A DNA stretch of 64,000 bases from Maribacter sp. MMG018 (GTDB lineage: Bacteria > Bacteroidota > Bacteroidia > Flavobacteriales > Flavobacteriaceae): positions 1,674,001 through 1,738,000 of the forward strand of contig NZ_JAGJEC010000001.1 in assembly GCF_018100785.1 (NCBI RefSeq), in the 5' to 3' direction. The position numbers and the translations under genes were made by a program. Positions within the stretch are counted from its first letter, which is position 1. Each line of letters begins with the position of its first letter. Under the pieces are notes generated by a model that was not told the origin of the DNA, searched no databases, and saw only the letters and a list, made by a program, of their open reading frames with translations. Of the stretch, positions 33,061 through 41,842 are shown one piece after another.

Positions 33061-33708
33061 ATGAAAGAAAAATTAAAAATAGATATTGTATCCGATGTAG
33101 TGTGCCCTTGGTGTACCATTGGTTTTAAACGACTACAAAAAGCTATTTCTGAATTAGGTATCGAGGACCAAGTCGAAATCGAATGGCAACCTTTTGAGTT
33201 AAATCCCGATATGCCGACAGAGGGACAGAACATTATAGAGCATATCACTGAAAAATATAGGGCTACTCCCGAACAACAGAAAGAGTCGCAAGAGCATATG
33301 ACCGAAATAGGAAAGGAACTGGGTTTTACCTTCGATTATTTTGATGAAATGCGCATGGTGAACACCTTCGATGCACATGTTTTGTTGGATTATGCCCATG
33401 CTTTTGGAAAACAGACCGAATTGAATATGCGGTTGACGACTGCTTTCTTCAGTGAACGAAAAGATGTTTCCGATAGAAATGTGTTAAAACAGGCTTTATT
33501 GGATGTGGGTCTAAATGCCGAGGAGGCACTGGCTGAACTGGATAAAGAGGAAGCACGCTATAACATAAGAAGCAAACAAGGCTATTGGAAGAATATGGGG
33601 GTCAATTCGGTACCAACCATTGTGTTCAATAACAAAAGTGGCATTACCGGAGCCCAGCCCGTGGACACCTTTAAACAAGTACTTTCAGAATTTATCGCCG
33701 AACAATAA
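33061..33708 (+). CDS. DsbA-family oxidoreductase (FrnE-like)
   Basis: 215 residues. The thioredoxin-fold active site CPWC (Cys15, Cys18) comes at the end of strand 1 with no signal peptide, so it is a cytosolic DsbA/FrnE-type disulfide isomerase or dithiol oxidoreductase. VNSVPTIVFNNK holds the cis-Pro. It ends 6 bp before the peroxiredoxin gene, so the two are one unit. Confidence 0.9.
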   Translation: MKEKLKIDIVSDVVCPWCTIGFKRLQKAISELGIEDQVEIEWQPFELNPDMPTEGQNIIEHITEKYRATPEQQKESQEHMTEIGKELGFTFDYFDEMRMVNTFDAHVLLDYAHAFGKQTELNMRLTTAFFSERKDVSDRNVLKQALLDVGLNAEEALAELDKEEARYNIRSKQGYWKNMGVNSVPTIVFNNKSGITGAQPVDTFKQVLSEFIAEQ

Positions 33709-33714
33709 TAGTAT

Positions 33715-34377
33715 ATGGAAAATAGAAACGCTGGGGAGTTGAATGCCCTATTGGACATAAAGCGAAAGGCTGGTGCCGCAAAATTTACCGAAGAAAAAAA
33801 TAGAATCTATGCCGCCGGCATTAAAAGTGTAAAAGATTCTGGAGTACTGGACAGGGCATTGAACGTGGGCGATAAAGCGCCCGATTTTACTTTAAAAAAT
33901 GCCTTGGACGAGCCGGTCGGTCTATACGAAGAACTAAAAAACGGACCTGTAGTAGTAACGTGGTATAGAGGGGGATGGTGCCCTTATTGCAACATTACCT
34001 TACATTATTTACAAGATAAATTGCCCGAATTTAAGAATGCCGGGGCTACGTTAATAGCGATAACACCCGAATTGCCAGACAATTCACTGAGTACCTCCGA
34101 AAAACACAATTTGGAGTTTACCGTATTAAGTGATGTTGGTAATAATGTTGCCAAAGCATATGGGGTGGTATTTAAACTTACCGATGAGGTGGCCTCCATT
34201 TACGAAGAAGCGTTTGGCTTGCATGGGGTAAATGGGGACGACAGCAATGAATTGCCTTTGGCCGCCACTTATGTGATAGACACCGACGGCATTGTGCAAT
34301 ATGCTTTTTTAGACGCGGACTATAGAAAAAGAGCGGAGGTGTCCGAAGTATTGGCGGCTTTGAACAACTTGCCATAA
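33715..34377 (+). CDS. Peroxiredoxin-like AhpC/TSA protein
   Basis: 220 residues. The active-site segment TWYRGGWCPYCNITL (Cys89, Cys92) follows the AhpC/TSA fold (VGDKAPDFTLKNALDEPV). It keeps a CxxC in place of the classical single peroxidatic Cys, as in a subgroup of peroxiredoxin-like proteins that reduce hydroperoxides or disulfides. Coupled to the DsbA-like gene upstream. Confidence 0.88.
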   Translation: MENRNAGELNALLDIKRKAGAAKFTEEKNRIYAAGIKSVKDSGVLDRALNVGDKAPDFTLKNALDEPVGLYEELKNGPVVVTWYRGGWCPYCNITLHYLQDKLPEFKNAGATLIAITPELPDNSLSTSEKHNLEFTVLSDVGNNVAKAYGVVFKLTDEVASIYEEAFGLHGVNGDDSNELPLAATYVIDTDGIVQYAFLDADYRKRAEVSEVLAALNNLP

Positions 34378-34457
34378 GAGCCTAATAAGAAAACTAGTTA
34401 AAAGATCGGTCTTGGATTACTAAGTCGGTATGTGTACAAAAAGAACAAATTCTAATA

Positions 34458-35255
34458 ATGAAAAACAACAGAAGAAAATTTATAAAAAACTTGGGACTAG
34501 TTGGTGCAACAGGTGTAGTAATGCCTAATGCCGCAATCGCCGGTACGCAAGAAAATAAGAATGATATGGCAGACAAAACAAGACCCAAAGTATTATTTTT
34601 TGATGTAAACGAAACCCTTTTAGACCTTACCGATATGAAAAAACAGGTAGGAGAGGCCTTGGAAGGAAGGGAAGATCTGTTATCGCTTTGGTTTACGACC
34701 ATGTTGCAATACTCTTTGGTTACCACGGCAAGTGGGCAGTATGAGCATTTTGGATATATAGGTGCGGCAGCATTACAAATGGTAGCGGCCAATAATGGTA
34801 TTACACTTACCGAAGAAGAAGCTAGAAATGTCATAGTAAAAGCATTGCGAGGTTTACCGGCGCATCCAGAAGTGAAAGAAGCTTTGTCACTATTAAAGGA
34901 GGACGGATACAAACTTGTATCATTTACCAACTCATCTAACGAAGGGGTCAAAAAGCAATTTGAAAGTGCCGGATTAACGGCCTTTTTTGATGAAAGGCTT
35001 AGTGTAGAGGATATTGGGAAATTTAAACCTTTTACGGATGCCTATGCTTGGGCAGCTCGCAAAATGGGGTTGAAACCGGAGGAATGTATGTTGGTCGCCG
35101 CCCATGGCTGGGATGTTGCAGGAGCACTCTGGGCTGGCTGGAGAGCGGCGTTTATTGGTAGACCGGGGCAACAAATATTTCCGTTGGCACCAAATACAGA
35201 AATTTCGGAGCCCGATTTAAAAAAGGTGGCGGATATTTTGGTTACCTATAAATAA
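34458..35255 (+). CDS. Haloacid dehalogenase type II-like hydrolase with Tat signal
   Basis: 265 residues. The nucleophile motif LFFDVNETLLD (Asp49), SFTNSSNEG, a Lys in KPFTDAYAW and the second acidic site in AAHGWDVAGALWAG match L-2-haloacid dehalogenase type II. Unusually, the N-terminus is a twin-arginine signal (NNRRKFIKNLGLVGATGVV), so the enzyme may act outside the cytoplasm. It would cleave a carbon-halogen bond of an organic acid, but the substrate is inference. Last gene of the cluster. Confidence 0.85.
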   Translation: MKNNRRKFIKNLGLVGATGVVMPNAAIAGTQENKNDMADKTRPKVLFFDVNETLLDLTDMKKQVGEALEGREDLLSLWFTTMLQYSLVTTASGQYEHFGYIGAAALQMVAANNGITLTEEEARNVIVKALRGLPAHPEVKEALSLLKEDGYKLVSFTNSSNEGVKKQFESAGLTAFFDERLSVEDIGKFKPFTDAYAWAARKMGLKPEECMLVAAHGWDVAGALWAGWRAAFIGRPGQQIFPLAPNTEISEPDLKKVADILVTYK

Positions 35256-35479
35256 CCGCTAAAGAATTGAAAAACGGCAAGTACGATTCTTGTACCATAT
35301 ATGTATGGGATATTCGTAGACCTGGTTGTTAATGGGGGCCTTTTTGTTGTTCGTCATTATAGGAATATGTTTTTACGCGTCCCCTTTTTTAATCGACTCG
35401 CAATGAGTATGTTTACTGTGTAATAGCTGTATTGTAGTGGTCCGCAACTCGTGGGTGTTTATACAGAAAAGCGGAAAGC

Positions 35480-36781
35480 ATGCATAGAAATATTATTTAC
35501 TTACTTCTTTTTGTGGTATTCGTACAGGCAAGATTGGGGGCTCAAGAGCAGGATATATATATTAAGGCGGGGCAATTTTATGACAGTAAGAACAATGAAC
35601 TTCTTAAGAACAAGGTAATACGGGTAAGCGGAAAACAAATTGGGTCCATTGAGGATTTTGATAAACTGCCCAAGAATAGTAGGGTGGTGGACCTTTCCGA
35701 TTATACCGTGTTACCGGGTTTGATAGATGCACATACGCACGTTCTTTTTTCTCAGGATGCCAATGTTGATTTTAGTGAGCATAGCGTGCAGTCACTTACC
35801 ATGGAAAGGGACGGGCTAAGAACCCTTCGTGGAGCCAAAAGGGCCAAATCGTATTTAGATGTGGGCATTACCAGTATAAAAGACCTAGGGAATTCCGGTC
35901 TTTTTTTGGATGTGGGACTTCGCGATGCCATTAATGAAGGTACGATAGAAGGGCCGCGTATTTTTGCATCCGGACCTATTATGGCTGCTACGGGCGGACA
36001 AATATATGGGGTGTTGCCCGATCATCAAGATATCATAGATTTAGAGTATAGGATTATAAAAGGCGTGGACGACGCCAGAAATGCGGTTAGGGAACACGTA
36101 AACCAAAACGTAGATCTTATTAAGATCTGTGCGGACAACCTGCCCAACAACACTCGTCTTACGGTCGATGAAATAAAGACCATTGTTGAAACGGCCCATT
36201 CGTATGGTCTTACCGTAACGGCGCACTGTGTTACCGATGCATCCGCAAGAAATGCCATATTGGGTGGGGTAGATGGTATTGAACACGGGTTTAACATAGC
36301 CGATTCCACATTGGCTCTAATGGCACAAAATAAAGTGTTTTTAGTGCCCACGGAAAACAGTAGTGCCTATATGGATACCTATGTGCAATTGGCGGGTTAC
36401 AAGAAAGAGAATACGGGTTGGATACCCAAATATATGGGCAATATGAAAAAAAGGCTCATAAAGGCCTTGGATGAGAAGGTAACCGTGGTGGCTGGGTCCG
36501 ATAATTATACCGATATTGGTACAACACGTGGAGAATCGTCCAGAGATATGTTCCGTACCTACTTTGAGGCGGGTATGAAGCCTTTGAATATTCTACAATC
36601 GGCAACGTATCTTTCTGCATTGAGCCTTCACAAAGAAAAGGAAATTGGTTATTTGACCGAAGGGGCAAAAGCCGATATCATTGCGGTAAAAGGAAACTTG
36701 ACAAGCAACTTTGTACAGACAATGGAGAATGTCGTGTTCGTAATGAAAGAAGGCCATATATATTTAGACAAGGCACAATAG
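35480..36781 (+). CDS. Secreted amidohydrolase
   Basis: 433 residues. The N-terminus is a probable signal (LLLFVVFVQARLGAQ). The metal-dependent hydrolase motifs are present: HxH in IDAHTHVLF (His85, His87), TAHCVTDAS, EHGF and AGSDNY. This is the imidazolonepropionase-like group of PF01979, often peptidases or hydantoinase-like enzymes outside the cytoplasm. No operon partner is evident. The substrate is unknown. Confidence 0.88.
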   Translation: MHRNIIYLLLFVVFVQARLGAQEQDIYIKAGQFYDSKNNELLKNKVIRVSGKQIGSIEDFDKLPKNSRVVDLSDYTVLPGLIDAHTHVLFSQDANVDFSEHSVQSLTMERDGLRTLRGAKRAKSYLDVGITSIKDLGNSGLFLDVGLRDAINEGTIEGPRIFASGPIMAATGGQIYGVLPDHQDIIDLEYRIIKGVDDARNAVREHVNQNVDLIKICADNLPNNTRLTVDEIKTIVETAHSYGLTVTAHCVTDASARNAILGGVDGIEHGFNIADSTLALMAQNKVFLVPTENSSAYMDTYVQLAGYKKENTGWIPKYMGNMKKRLIKALDEKVTVVAGSDNYTDIGTTRGESSRDMFRTYFEAGMKPLNILQSATYLSALSLHKEKEIGYLTEGAKADIIAVKGNLTSNFVQTMENVVFVMKEGHIYLDKAQ

Positions 36782-36836
36782 TTTTCGTTGTCTTATGCGT
36801 ATTTAGTTGGGTGCTCGTAATTTAGTTGTCAACCCT

Positions 36837-37463
36837 TTATCCCTTGTAAAAAAGATCAACGGGTTGTTTTTTACACGTTATCAAGAACATTGGCTGGTTT
36901 TCGTGTACCGCTGTTATTTCTAAAAGACCGTATTCCTTAAATTCCGACATTACCGATGCCTTGTCGTAATAGTAAATTTTAGCTCCTTCATGAAATTCGT
37001 ATCGGTCTTCACCAACCCGTTTTCCCTTTCCATAATTCGGGGCTTCTTTTGTGATGGCGGTAAAAACCATGAGTCCGTTATCGGTCAATTGATCGTAGCA
37101 ATCTTGGATCAATTTTTTTCTTTCGCTCTTGCTCAACAAGTGAATAAGGGCATAGCAGAAAATGCCATCGTATTTGTTGTTATCAAAAGGCATATCGGTT
37201 ACCGAGCCATGGTAAAGGCTTATTTGGCTACCGTACTTTTCTTTGGCCAGTTCAATAGCTGTTTTCGATATTTCTATTCCGGTAACCGTTAGCCCGTTTT
37301 CTATAAAAGGTTGTGCATTTCGGCCATAGCCTATTCCGGGAATTAGAACGTTCTTTACTTTATTTTCAACAAATAGGTCCTTCGTCAATACGGCGGAATT
37401 TGCAGGTTTTGAACCCCACATTTTTTGTTTGTCCCTAAAAGTGTCTTCCCAGAATTCGTCCAT
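36837..37463 (-). CDS. Class I SAM-dependent methyltransferase (TPMT-like)
   Basis: 208 residues. SAM loop IPGIGYGRNAQPF (about 41-53), then VTGIEISKTAIELA and a Cys/His-lined pocket further on (FCYALIHLLS). FWEDTFRDKQKMWGSKPANSAV resembles thiol/tellurite methyltransferases (TPMT/TehB-like). It is the last gene of a three-gene minus-strand unit spaced at 1 bp, with the Fur-type regulator transcribed away upstream. Possible role in metal or metalloid detoxification is inference. Confidence 0.85.
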   Translation of the reverse strand: MDEFWEDTFRDKQKMWGSKPANSAVLTKDLFVENKVKNVLIPGIGYGRNAQPFIENGLTVTGIEISKTAIELAKEKYGSQISLYHGSVTDMPFDNNKYDGIFCYALIHLLSKSERKKLIQDCYDQLTDNGLMVFTAITKEAPNYGKGKRVGEDRYEFHEGAKIYYYDKASVMSEFKEYGLLEITAVHENQPMFLITCKKQPVDLFYKG

Positions 37464-37464
37464 A

Positions 37465-37710
37465 TCAATTACATATTTTGTCTTCTAATATTTGGCATTT
37501 TATTCCTTCGGATTTTAGTTGTCGTAAAACGGAATAGGTATCGATAAAAGAGCCTTCCATTCTTAAAACCGAGTGCCCACAGGGGTATGGGGCATTAAAA
37601 TCTTCCAAATCAAAATTGACCTCTAAATCTGGATGGTCCTTTTTTAATGATGCGAGCACCTTGTTCGCATCACTCTCTAATCGTATGTCGGTTATAAATA
37701 CTTCTACCAT
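37465..37710 (-). CDS. HMA-like small protein, 81 aa
   Basis: 81 residues of ferredoxin-like layout (VFITDIRLESDANKVLASLKKDHPDLEVNFDLEDF...ILRQLKSEGIKCQIL), as in heavy-metal-associated domains, although the usual CxxC is missing: the Cys here is in APYPCGHSVL. Probably a small metal- or ligand-binding protein. One base separates it from each neighbour, so the unit is translationally tight. Confidence 0.75.
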   Translation of the reverse strand: MVEVFITDIRLESDANKVLASLKKDHPDLEVNFDLEDFNAPYPCGHSVLRMEGSFIDTYSVLRQLKSEGIKCQILEDKICN

Positions 37711-37711
37711 T

Positions 37712-38713
37712 TTAAAAAGATTCTTCTGTCAGTTCGTTGTTTAACATGGCACCCGTAACGTTACCTCCATAGACCGCCGTAGCTACCGATCGGAACATAG
37801 AACTAGCGTCGCCACAGGCGAAAATACCTGCTTGCGTTGTTTTATACATAGGGTTTACTTCTATATATCCGTTTTCTGTAATGTTACAGCCCAGTTCTTG
37901 CGGAATAGTCGTGTTTTGTTCAAAGGGGATAGCGGCATAGGCTGCCTCAAAATCTTCTTTGCTACCATCATTAAAGATGAGGGTTTTCAACTGCCCGTTC
38001 TCGTGTTTTATTTCCATAACTTCTTTTTCGATGATGCTAATCTGGTTACGTTGTAGCTTGGACATTTGCTCTGTATTAAAGTCAGGTTTTCCAGCAGTTA
38101 TAATAGTAATGTCATCGGTTAGGTTTTTTACCAATTGTGTTATATGAAAGGCTCTTTCCCCATTGGCCAAAATGGCGGTTTTCTTATTTCTTATTTCATA
38201 TCCGTGGCAATAGGGGCAATGTACGACCGAAATTCCCCAACATTCGGAAAAGCCCTTTATATTGGGCATTATGTCTTTGATGCCTGCGGCAAAAACCAGT
38301 TTTTTAGCCGTAAAAGTATCTTTGTGCGAAGTGGTGATTTCAAAACCTTCTGAAGTTCTCTTTCCATTAATGGCAAGTCCGTCATAAAATTTTACACGGT
38401 CGTATTTTAAAACTTGTTCTTTTGCCAGATCTGATATTTGCTGTGGCGAGTTTCCATCTTGGGTCAGAAAATTATGTGAGTGGGGCGTTTGGCGATTGCA
38501 GGGTTTGCCAGAATCGATGACCAAAGTTTTTCGTAACGATCGCCCTAAGGTCAACGCTGCTGAAAGTCCGGCGTAGCTTCCGCCGATGATGATGACGTCA
38601 AATTCGTTTTTATCCATTTTGTTGTTGTATTGTGCAAAGAGCGATAATGGGCCGGGTAGTGTAAGTGCTAAACCTGAAACTCCCAATAGCTTATGTACGT
38701 CTCTTCTTGTCAT
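37712..38713 (-). CDS. Thioredoxin-reductase-like FAD oxidoreductase with CPYC
   Basis: 333 residues from ATG 38713. A second ATG at 38617 (MDKNEFDVIIIGGSYAGLSA) would remove a twin-arginine-like leader (MTRRDVHKLLGVSGLALTL); the FAD motif GGSYAG begins shortly after either. Later comes VHCPYCHGYE, the redox CxxC of thioredoxin reductases, and GIFACGDAS near the C-terminus. It transfers electrons from NAD(P)H to a disulfide partner. First gene of the three-gene unit; the inverted repeat at 38727 lies just upstream. Confidence 0.88.
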   Translation of the reverse strand: MTRRDVHKLLGVSGLALTLPGPLSLFAQYNNKMDKNEFDVIIIGGSYAGLSAALTLGRSLRKTLVIDSGKPCNRQTPHSHNFLTQDGNSPQQISDLAKEQVLKYDRVKFYDGLAINGKRTSEGFEITTSHKDTFTAKKLVFAAGIKDIMPNIKGFSECWGISVVHCPYCHGYEIRNKKTAILANGERAFHITQLVKNLTDDITIITAGKPDFNTEQMSKLQRNQISIIEKEVMEIKHENGQLKTLIFNDGSKEDFEAAYAAIPFEQNTTIPQELGCNITENGYIEVNPMYKTTQAGIFACGDASSMFRSVATAVYGGNVTGAMLNNELTEESF

Positions 38714-38726
38714 TAGATTCTATAAA

Positions 38727-38741
38727 TGCGAAATTGTCGCA
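38727..38741. promoter_or_regulatory. Fur-family operator candidate A
   Basis: TGCGA-AATTG-TCGCA inverted repeat 14 bp before the oxidoreductase start, inside the divergent promoter region. Confidence 0.5.
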
Positions 38742-38750
38742 ATAGTGATT

Positions 38751-38781
38751 TTGACAAATATACATGGATTTTGTATTATTG
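38751..38781 (+). promoter_or_regulatory. Promoter of the fur-family gene
   Basis: TTGAC (38751-38755), 18 bp, TATTATTG (38774-38781), close to the Bacteroidota -33/-7 pattern, 20 bp before the regulator ATG. It overlaps operator candidate B. Confidence 0.5.
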
Positions 38782-38796
38782 CAACTTATTCGCAAT
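38778..38796. promoter_or_regulatory. Fur-family operator candidate B
   Basis: ATTGC - 9 bp - GCAAT inverted repeat, with TTGCAA-type half-sites, ending 5 bp before the regulator start. Confidence 0.5.
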
Positions 38797-38801
38797 AAAT
38801 A

Positions 38802-39188
38802 ATGAACAGAAGAAATACACCTACTAAGGAAGCGGTGCTTAATTTGCTTTCAAATTCGAAAAAAGCATTAAGTCAAGATGCCATAGAAAAGCAACTCGAC
38901 ATTAAGATAAACAGGGCTACCATATACCGGGTATTGAATAGGTTCTGTGAAGACGATATGGTGCATAGGATCGTAGCGGAAGATGGCAAGCAGTATTTTG
39001 CCATTTGTAAAAAATGTGAGAAACCCGAAGATGTGCAATATCATTTTCATTTTCGGTGCTTGTCTTGCGACACTATAGAATGTTTGCAGGTTCCGGTAAA
39101 CTACGCTGTTCCCAACGGATACCGGGTGCAGGGCGCCAACTGTGTTTTAACGGGCACGTGTAGCGATTGTTCGCAGGTAGTTGGGTAG
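38802..39188 (+). CDS. Fur-family metalloregulator
   Basis: 128 residues. The winged helix is VLNLLSNSKKALSQDAIEKQLDIKINRATIYRVLNRF; the metal ligands are VQYHFHFRCLSCDTIECLQV and C-terminal GTCSDC, both CxxC zinc sites of the Fur superfamily, plus an early CKKC. It may be a Zur- or PerR-like variant. Divergent from a redox/HMA/methyltransferase unit; the shared TTGC/GCAA repeats suggest it represses both. Confidence 0.88.
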   Translation: MNRRNTPTKEAVLNLLSNSKKALSQDAIEKQLDIKINRATIYRVLNRFCEDDMVHRIVAEDGKQYFAICKKCEKPEDVQYHFHFRCLSCDTIECLQVPVNYAVPNGYRVQGANCVLTGTCSDCSQVVG

Positions 39189-39214
39189 AAGAAGGTGTTT
39201 GATTTGTAAAGTCT

Positions 39215-41842
39215 TTAAAATCGGTATTTTATATTTAAAAGAAAATATCGTGGTACTATTCTATAACTTGTTTCGTTTCTCTGAAATTCAGAGATAAATA
39301 CATCTCTGAATTCGGTGATGTTAAATACGTTGTTAGCGGACAATCTATAAGAAAACCTGCTTTTTTTAGGATTGTAATTTAAGGTGGCATTGGTAAACAA
39401 ATAGTTTTTACCGTTTATGGAATAGTAGCTGTTTTGTAGCTTAAATAGCCATGGGTCCGATAACTTTAAAACCGCATCCACATTGCCTTCCAAGTAATCG
39501 TTTGTTGAGGTTTGGTTGTCAAATTGCCCCTTAAGGTGGTTGTACTGAAATCCGAATTTGAAGTTTATTGGTAGTTTAAAATAGGTGGTGCCTTGTACTC
39601 TATAATTTGCATCATAGTTAATGACTTCGTCTATAATGTTGTTTATGGTTATTGGGGTGTTGGACCACGATTGTTGCATACTTATTTTGAAGGAGCTGGA
39701 AATTGCTTTTAAGTATCTTGTTATACCTAAATTGTAGTTGGTGAATTTGGCTCCATCGATAATTTGATATTGATTAAAATTTGTACGTTCAGAAACGATC
39801 GTGTTTGCCCCATAGCTGTTATCGGCAAAACTATGTACTAAGAAAGAATTGATTAGAAACTGTTTTTTGTAATTGTTAAAGGTGTAGAAGAAACCAAAAC
39901 TATGATTGTTGGTTTGTTGTATACTGGTAGCACCTTTGTTGAAAGTTCTATAATTTTTAATGATAAAGTGTTCCGTTAAATATTGGGACTGGGGTAAATT
40001 GTTCTGATAACTGTAGCTTACACCTAAATTTCCCATTTTTGTTTTACTGGTATAAAGCTTAATTTTTGGGTTGATAAAAAAGAATTCATTTTTGCTATTG
40101 TTCAAGTCTATATAGTTTTTAGAAATACTTAGCGAACTACTTATTTTAAACAATCTAGAAATGTCATAGTTGTACTTACCTGTGACGGCAAGTTTAGAGT
40201 TTTTGTACGCCATATCGTTAGATAGGGTATCTATTGGTGCTTGGTCATCAAACCTAAAATTAGTTTCAATTTTATCATTGTCCACTGTTGCGGAAAGTTC
40301 TATGCCATATTCTGATTTTCTTCTTTTTGTAAGCAGTTCAGATTGTATACCGTAATAGTTGCGCGGAGTATTGTTGGTTTGATGAATGGTTAGCTCTTCA
40401 TTATTGTTAAACAAAGCACTAAGCGTATTGGGTTGTATTGTGTAATCTTGTTTGGTGTTGTTGATGCCAAAATAGGCATAGGTCAATAGAAGTGTGTTGT
40501 CCGTGATTTTTTTTGTGATATTGAAGTGGTTGTAGATATTATGATTTTTATCGTCTTGGGTCTGTAAAATTTGATCGTCGTTAAAGATTAGATCGCTTCT
40601 TGTTTTTGTGGGGTTGTTCTCAAAAGTAAAGTCGTAGACGAGATAGGTGTTTTTTTTGGAGTAATGTTTTAGTTCAACTTCGGTCGAAAAATACAGGTCT
40701 TTGATGTTTATTGCGTTTTGTTCGGAGAACTGGATGGCATTTGGCTCTATAAAATATTCTGTTAGGTTTTTGTGTTGTTTTTTAATTTCATCATATGTGA
40801 AGTATGTTAAGCCTCTTACCTTGGTTTGTTCGGAAAGATTACTGACAAAACTCAAGGAATTTAAAAATGAGTTGTTAAAAATATCTTCGTTGTTCGAAAA
40901 ATTTGAAGATGAAACATTATCGATATCCACAAGTGTATTATTGGTTTTTTCGATTTTTTTATCGGAGTTGAAACTATGAATGTTCAACCTCTCTGTATTT
41001 TCAACCTGTTCAAGGCTCTTATTTCCTATACTGTTGGCATTGCTAAGGTTAAAAAGTTTTAGTTTCTTTTTTAATAGGCCGATATTAATTGTAGAGTTGT
41101 AACGATTATTGGATCCATAACCTAAATCCATGTTGCCGAACCATACATTTTTTTTATTCTCTTTTAACTTCAGGTTCAAGGCTACTTTTTCAGATTCCTG
41201 AAAATTTTTTAAAATAGGATTATCCTCAAAATTGTTAAGTATCTCAACTTCGTCAATGTAGTTGGCATCTAGGTTTTTTGTCAGTAATTTATACTTGTCG
41301 TCAAAAAGATCGTCCCCTTCAATCAGAAGCTTGTCTATAGTTTTGCTGTTAACCTTGATATTGCCGTCAGATGCTACTTCTATTCCCGGAATTTTTTTTA
41401 GCAAGTCCTCGACCACACTTTCCGAACCATCTTCAAAAGCGGAAACCTTATAGGTTATGGTATCGCGTTTTACCTTTATTTTTTCCCAAGCTTCTAGCAC
41501 AACTTCGTTAAGCTGTTCTACTTTTTCTTTTAAGACAAAATTTACGGTATATGCCTTTTCGTTTTCAATTGTAATTGTTTTCGCTTGTTCTTGAAAACCT
41601 AATATATTGGCAACGATCTGTAGGTTAGGGCTCTTTTTACTGTCAAAGTTAAATGCTATCTCAAATGCTCCCTTAGAGTTTGAATATGTGTAGGCTATTA
41701 GGTCATCTTCTTGATATAGTACTATTGTTGCATTTTGGATCGGTTCATTTTGGATCGAAGACAATACGCCGGCAATTTTATATTCTTGTGCTTGGCATAT
41801 ATAAGAGATGATAAACAAAAAGAATACTTGAAATTTGGTCAT
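39215..41842 (-). CDS. TonB-dependent-receptor-like outer-membrane protein with carboxypeptidase-like plug
   Basis: 875 residues. Signal peptide MTKFQVFFLFIISYICQAQ; carboxypeptidase-like regulatory domain (KIAGVLSSIQNEPIQNATI); plug core (LLKKIPGIEVASDGNIKVNSKTIDKLLIEGDDLF); then a long barrel rich in Asn/Thr, ending RYFLLNIKYRF with the outer-membrane signature. The plug lacks the usual siderophore-type segment. It stops right where its GLPGLI partner starts (41842/41843). Probably outer-membrane transport or assembly linked to the GLPGLI protein. Confidence 0.88.
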   Translation of the reverse strand: MTKFQVFFLFIISYICQAQEYKIAGVLSSIQNEPIQNATIVLYQEDDLIAYTYSNSKGAFEIAFNFDSKKSPNLQIVANILGFQEQAKTITIENEKAYTVNFVLKEKVEQLNEVVLEAWEKIKVKRDTITYKVSAFEDGSESVVEDLLKKIPGIEVASDGNIKVNSKTIDKLLIEGDDLFDDKYKLLTKNLDANYIDEVEILNNFEDNPILKNFQESEKVALNLKLKENKKNVWFGNMDLGYGSNNRYNSTINIGLLKKKLKLFNLSNANSIGNKSLEQVENTERLNIHSFNSDKKIEKTNNTLVDIDNVSSSNFSNNEDIFNNSFLNSLSFVSNLSEQTKVRGLTYFTYDEIKKQHKNLTEYFIEPNAIQFSEQNAINIKDLYFSTEVELKHYSKKNTYLVYDFTFENNPTKTRSDLIFNDDQILQTQDDKNHNIYNHFNITKKITDNTLLLTYAYFGINNTKQDYTIQPNTLSALFNNNEELTIHQTNNTPRNYYGIQSELLTKRRKSEYGIELSATVDNDKIETNFRFDDQAPIDTLSNDMAYKNSKLAVTGKYNYDISRLFKISSSLSISKNYIDLNNSKNEFFFINPKIKLYTSKTKMGNLGVSYSYQNNLPQSQYLTEHFIIKNYRTFNKGATSIQQTNNHSFGFFYTFNNYKKQFLINSFLVHSFADNSYGANTIVSERTNFNQYQIIDGAKFTNYNLGITRYLKAISSSFKISMQQSWSNTPITINNIIDEVINYDANYRVQGTTYFKLPINFKFGFQYNHLKGQFDNQTSTNDYLEGNVDAVLKLSDPWLFKLQNSYYSINGKNYLFTNATLNYNPKKSRFSYRLSANNVFNITEFRDVFISEFQRNETSYRIVPRYFLLNIKYRF

